Part shown: positions 61,101 to 64,000 of the stretch, one piece after another
Layout: each line of letters starts with the position of its first letter
How positions within the stretch are numbered: position 1 is the first letter of the stretch
Origin: Lonicera japonica
Lineage: Eukaryota > Streptophyta > Magnoliopsida > Dipsacales > Caprifoliaceae
Length of the DNA stretch: 64,000 nt
NCBI GenBank assembly: GCA_021464415.1
Contig: CM038470.1
Location: 5,530,394-5,594,393, forward strand
Reading direction: 5' to 3'
The notes under the pieces: model-generated
Database searches by the model: none
What the model was told of the DNA's origin: nothing
Seen by the model: only the letters and a program-made list of their open reading frames with translations
Made by a program: the position numbers and the translations under genes

Positions 61101-63540
61101 CAATACAACAATCGTGTAATCTTGGCCCTTAAAAATATATTTGTGGATATACTTGACACATCTTAACCATGCGCAAACTTTCACATTGATATGACAATTA
61201 AACATTCCAGATATGTGTGGATTATATGGCACAACATCTCTATTATTAGCTTTACATCCAGATTTAAGAGTATGTTTCTTACCATCATTATGCCTTCGAT
61301 AAATTGGTAGCCATCTTGATCCATTGTAGTTTCATCAGCCCAATATTTGGGATATCTCTTAGTGCATTTACCATTATCATCCATACATGATGTATTACAA
61401 TTTTGAGCACCACAGGGTCCATGAATCATACAACTTTTGATAGTTTCGTACAATTCTGGATTAGTTATTGCATTTGAAATTTCAGCAAAAACTGAATAGT
61501 TTACCTGCTCACATGTTCGAATTTTATCATTTCCATGAAGAAAAATAAGCAAGTGCATATGCGGCAATCCGCTCTTCTGGAATTCAATGGTGAATACATG
61601 CCACACATTTCTTCCAAATACTTGATTTCTATCAATCTCTTTCATCAAGGCAAGTCGTTTTAATTCAAAGACACGGGCAACCAAATTTGAATGGTCAAAA
61701 GGAGTTTGATGTGGTAACAAAGAAGATTTAATTTCTGTCCAATTGGGATTTGTAGTCATAGTAAGAAAAATATATGGATACTGGTTGTATCAGGTTATAG
61801 CCATAAAATATTGAAAAATTTAAACATTTGTCTTGGACTACCAGCAAAAGAGGATGGTAAAACGACTCGCTTCCCGACTTGATGAGCATCCAACCCATCA
61901 GCAGCAAGATCAGATAAACCTTAGTACAATTCAGAATGAAGCCTTTTTTATTAAACCTGTAATAAGTTTACCCATTTTGCTCTGTTGCTGCCCACGCATC
62001 AACAATGAACTCTTGAAATAATTTTCCACCTCTTAGGATGGTTGAGTACTCAGTGGTTCTTTCGAACAAATGATACTCATAAAACTACATCTGAGTAAGC
62101 CTACAATCTAAAGCTTTTTTTAATACGGGGTCCCACTGTTTGAAATCAGGTTCTCAACCAAGTTCGCTATGCAGAAACATTAACACACAGTGCAATGGCA
62201 AATAAGCCGGATGGTATTCGTTAATTTACATCAATTGGTTACTCCCTCGTAATCGTACAATGATATCATTTATCCCTGATATCTTAGTACCATCTTTTGG
62301 CAATATCACAGCAATCTCATCAAAAGTTAATAAATTGTGAGTTCGCTATCTTTATTTGGTGCATAATTAAGATAAGCTGGTATGTCATGGTTACCTAAAT
62401 GGTTCAAATGTTCCCCCTCTAAAATCGAAGCAGCACGCCTGAACTTATCCGAGAATGCATTAAACCGCGAAAGATTATCCTGAATAATTCTAAGGACATC
62501 ATTTTTTAATTGTGGATTACGTCGACTACGGCAATCTAAAGCTCGATCAAGGTTATGAATATGCAATTGCGCATAACTCAGATCTTGATCATGTGGAGGT
62601 TCAAAGGCACCTGTTCGATATCGTAACTCCCCATGAATTGTGAATGATGTGGGACCTCTACCTTGAAGTACTCTACCATCCATTTGGACACCCAAGCTCG
62701 TAAATGCATTTGCTGAGTTGTACAACTAGGTATAACTTCGAAATGACTTTAATTGAATATCATTGCCATCATATAATGCTTTAATTTCAGGAGGTGGCGC
62801 GATTAGCAATGACAAACGAATCTTACCTTGCAAACAACATGATCCAAATAATGGGTGTTTAGCAGATGAAATTGATAACATTTCAGCACTACAATGCAAT
62901 GCATAACAATGAGGGCATGTCTTATCCATTAAACCCAGATAACGTCTCCCTGAGTTATGATGCACTCGAGAGTTAACAACAGTAGTTAATTGCTCATCAT
63001 TAGAAGAAGTTGAAATAAAAATAAATGTTTTATAAATACAACTTAAGTTGTAAAACAAAAATTAATAAGTATCTTTCAAAGAACACTATTTCTCTAATTG
63101 TAAATGAAATTACCCAATATTATTCAAAGCTGGTTAATCCAACGGAGGAACAGTAATATTATCATTCAAATATGACGAAGTTGGAAAATAGGATTATCTG
63201 ACTGAGATTGAATAGTTATATGAGTACCATATCGCTTACTACTTGATTATGAGTCTAAAGAATTTGGCACTTGAGGATGCATAGTAGAAGGACCAGGTTG
63301 AAGCAATGATTGGTGTTTATAAAATTGATTTTTGAGTTTTGAACATTCTCGTTCATAAGCAAGGCATTGTGCTAGCCTAGGGGTTAAACCAGGAAAGAAT
63401 CTTGGTAAGCTTGGCTCTTATTGCTTGGACTGAAGATCTTTTCCTTACCGTTCTCTTTCGCGACGCAAACGTTGTGCGAGTTGTCTTGGTTGCATTTCGT
63501 TGTGTTCTCTTTCTCGCCTTTTACGCTAAGCCAGAATAGC
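58190..63540 (-). pseudogene. Autonomous Helitron Rep/helicase gene, decayed
   Basis: Minus-strand pieces follow in the right order. An Arg/Glu-rich N-terminus (about 63540-63440). The Helitron N-terminal region (63058-62327: CPHCYALHC, FGSCCLQGKI, FTSLGVQ). A link region with VGKRVVLPSSFAGSPR (about 61880-61825). The Rep domain (61759-61005) with the HUH-type PHMHLLIF and the two-tyrosine motif YIHKYIFKG. A PIF1-type helicase (59676-58190) with Walker [26 protein letters not shown], and the end motif NKSQGQS...GQLYVAMSR. The Walker B reads IIWDKVP, with Lys where Glu is expected. Stops and frameshifts are scattered through the gene, and a 572-bp element splits it at 59683-60254. Such proteins nick and unwind DNA for rolling-circle transposition; this copy cannot. 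Confidence 0.92.
59683..60254. mobile_element. hAT-type MITE inserted in the Helitron gene, 8-bp TSD
   Basis: The 572-bp unit begins TAAGGGTGTTTTCGGTTTCG and ends AAAACCCCTA. GTTCCCAT is duplicated exactly at 59675-59682 and 60255-60262. It is rich in CGGTTTCGGTT words near both ends. Removing it and one TSD copy restores a continuous helicase-gene frame (LIWEHRQLQFEAEQ). It contains no transposase. Confidence 0.88.
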
Positions 63541-64000
63541 TTTAGAAAGAACATTGCTATTGGACCCTATAAAAATGAAAAACTTTAAGCTCATTGAATC
63601 CAAAATCCTAAAAAAGTTTGTCCTTACTCTTGAAATCAAACAATGAGTTTATATTATGGCTATCAACATCAAATAATGCAATATATATAGAAAAGTTTGT
63701 CATCTCTATTAAAATCTAATCTAAATCATGAGAACGTTTATCTTATTTTCCCCTATAGCTAGAATCAAAAATTTTGGGTCATTAATTATAATAAATAAGA
63801 TAATTTTTGGGCCATTAGATGTATTTTCAAAACATCAAATCTAAGAAGTTAACATTTTTCTCTTTATATTCTACCAGTCTACCCTCTCTCCCATGTTTAT
63901 CTCTTATTAACTTCTTTTTAAAATTTAAAATACATTAATTTAAAATACAAAAATTAAAAATTATTAAAATTTTCATATTTGAAATTTACTAATTGATACT
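63541..64000. other. AT-rich DNA upstream of the Helitron gene
   Basis: No gene is seen. The Helitron 5' terminus is expected in this direction but is not identified before the window ends. Confidence 0.35.

Overview
This is an AT-rich stretch of nuclear DNA from a flowering plant, probably a eudicot. The evidence is plant-specific genes with GT-AG introns (a WAG-type AGC kinase, mitochondrial EF-Ts, a photosystem I antenna gene, an RCC1-like gene, a CASP-like membrane protein and the RNA polymerase II/IV/V subunit 12) set in a dense bed of plant transposons. I cannot name the species from the sequence.

Layout. 1-800: 5' part of a WAG1/WAG2-like kinase gene on the minus strand, cut by the window edge. 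801-25,000: no complete host gene. This part holds short inverted-motif arrays, two hAT elements with 8-bp target-site duplications (TSDs), and a 6.6-kb TIR-bounded (probably Mutator-like) element. That element contains a decayed gene with a duplicated last exon, a truncated Copia element, a solo LTR and a Tourist-like MITE. A second, older, diverged copy of the same LTR family lies at 19.6-21.1 kb. 25,429-39,374: a gene-rich block with EF-Ts (+, 8 coding exons, first intron GC-AG), an LHCA3-like gene (-, three coding exons) and an RCC1-like gene (+, 4 exons, hAT element in intron 1). The LHCA3-like gene has an in-frame stop and has lost its normal stop, so it reads as a pseudogene. 40,250-40,890: two long poly-C tracts around a gene-like remnant. 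41,406-47,650: an L1-type LINE with a 12-bp TSD and many stop codons. 47,700-50,400: Helitron-like sequence with a tandem duplication. 51,536-56,169: CASPL2-like gene (+) converging on NRPB12 (-). The NRPB12 gene ends in a 23-nt coding exon behind a 2.25-kb intron that holds a hAT element and a duplicated segment preserving the empty insertion site. 56,553-57,024: a TIR element. 58,190-63,540: a decayed autonomous Helitron Rep/helicase gene (-), split by a 572-bp hAT-type element.

The host genes serve unrelated tasks (auxin-related signalling, organelle translation, photosynthesis, transcription, membrane scaffolding); nothing suggests a joint pathway. The theme of the window is repeated insertion and decay of mobile DNA around intact housekeeping genes. 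Several insertions can be dated relative to one another from nesting, TSD quality and apparent C-to-T decay. The points most worth a second look are the broken LHCA3 gene, the TIR element with a repeated terminal exon, the inverted-unit palindromic array at about 8.07-8.32 kb, and the LTR family packed with 12-bp CG-rich palindromes.
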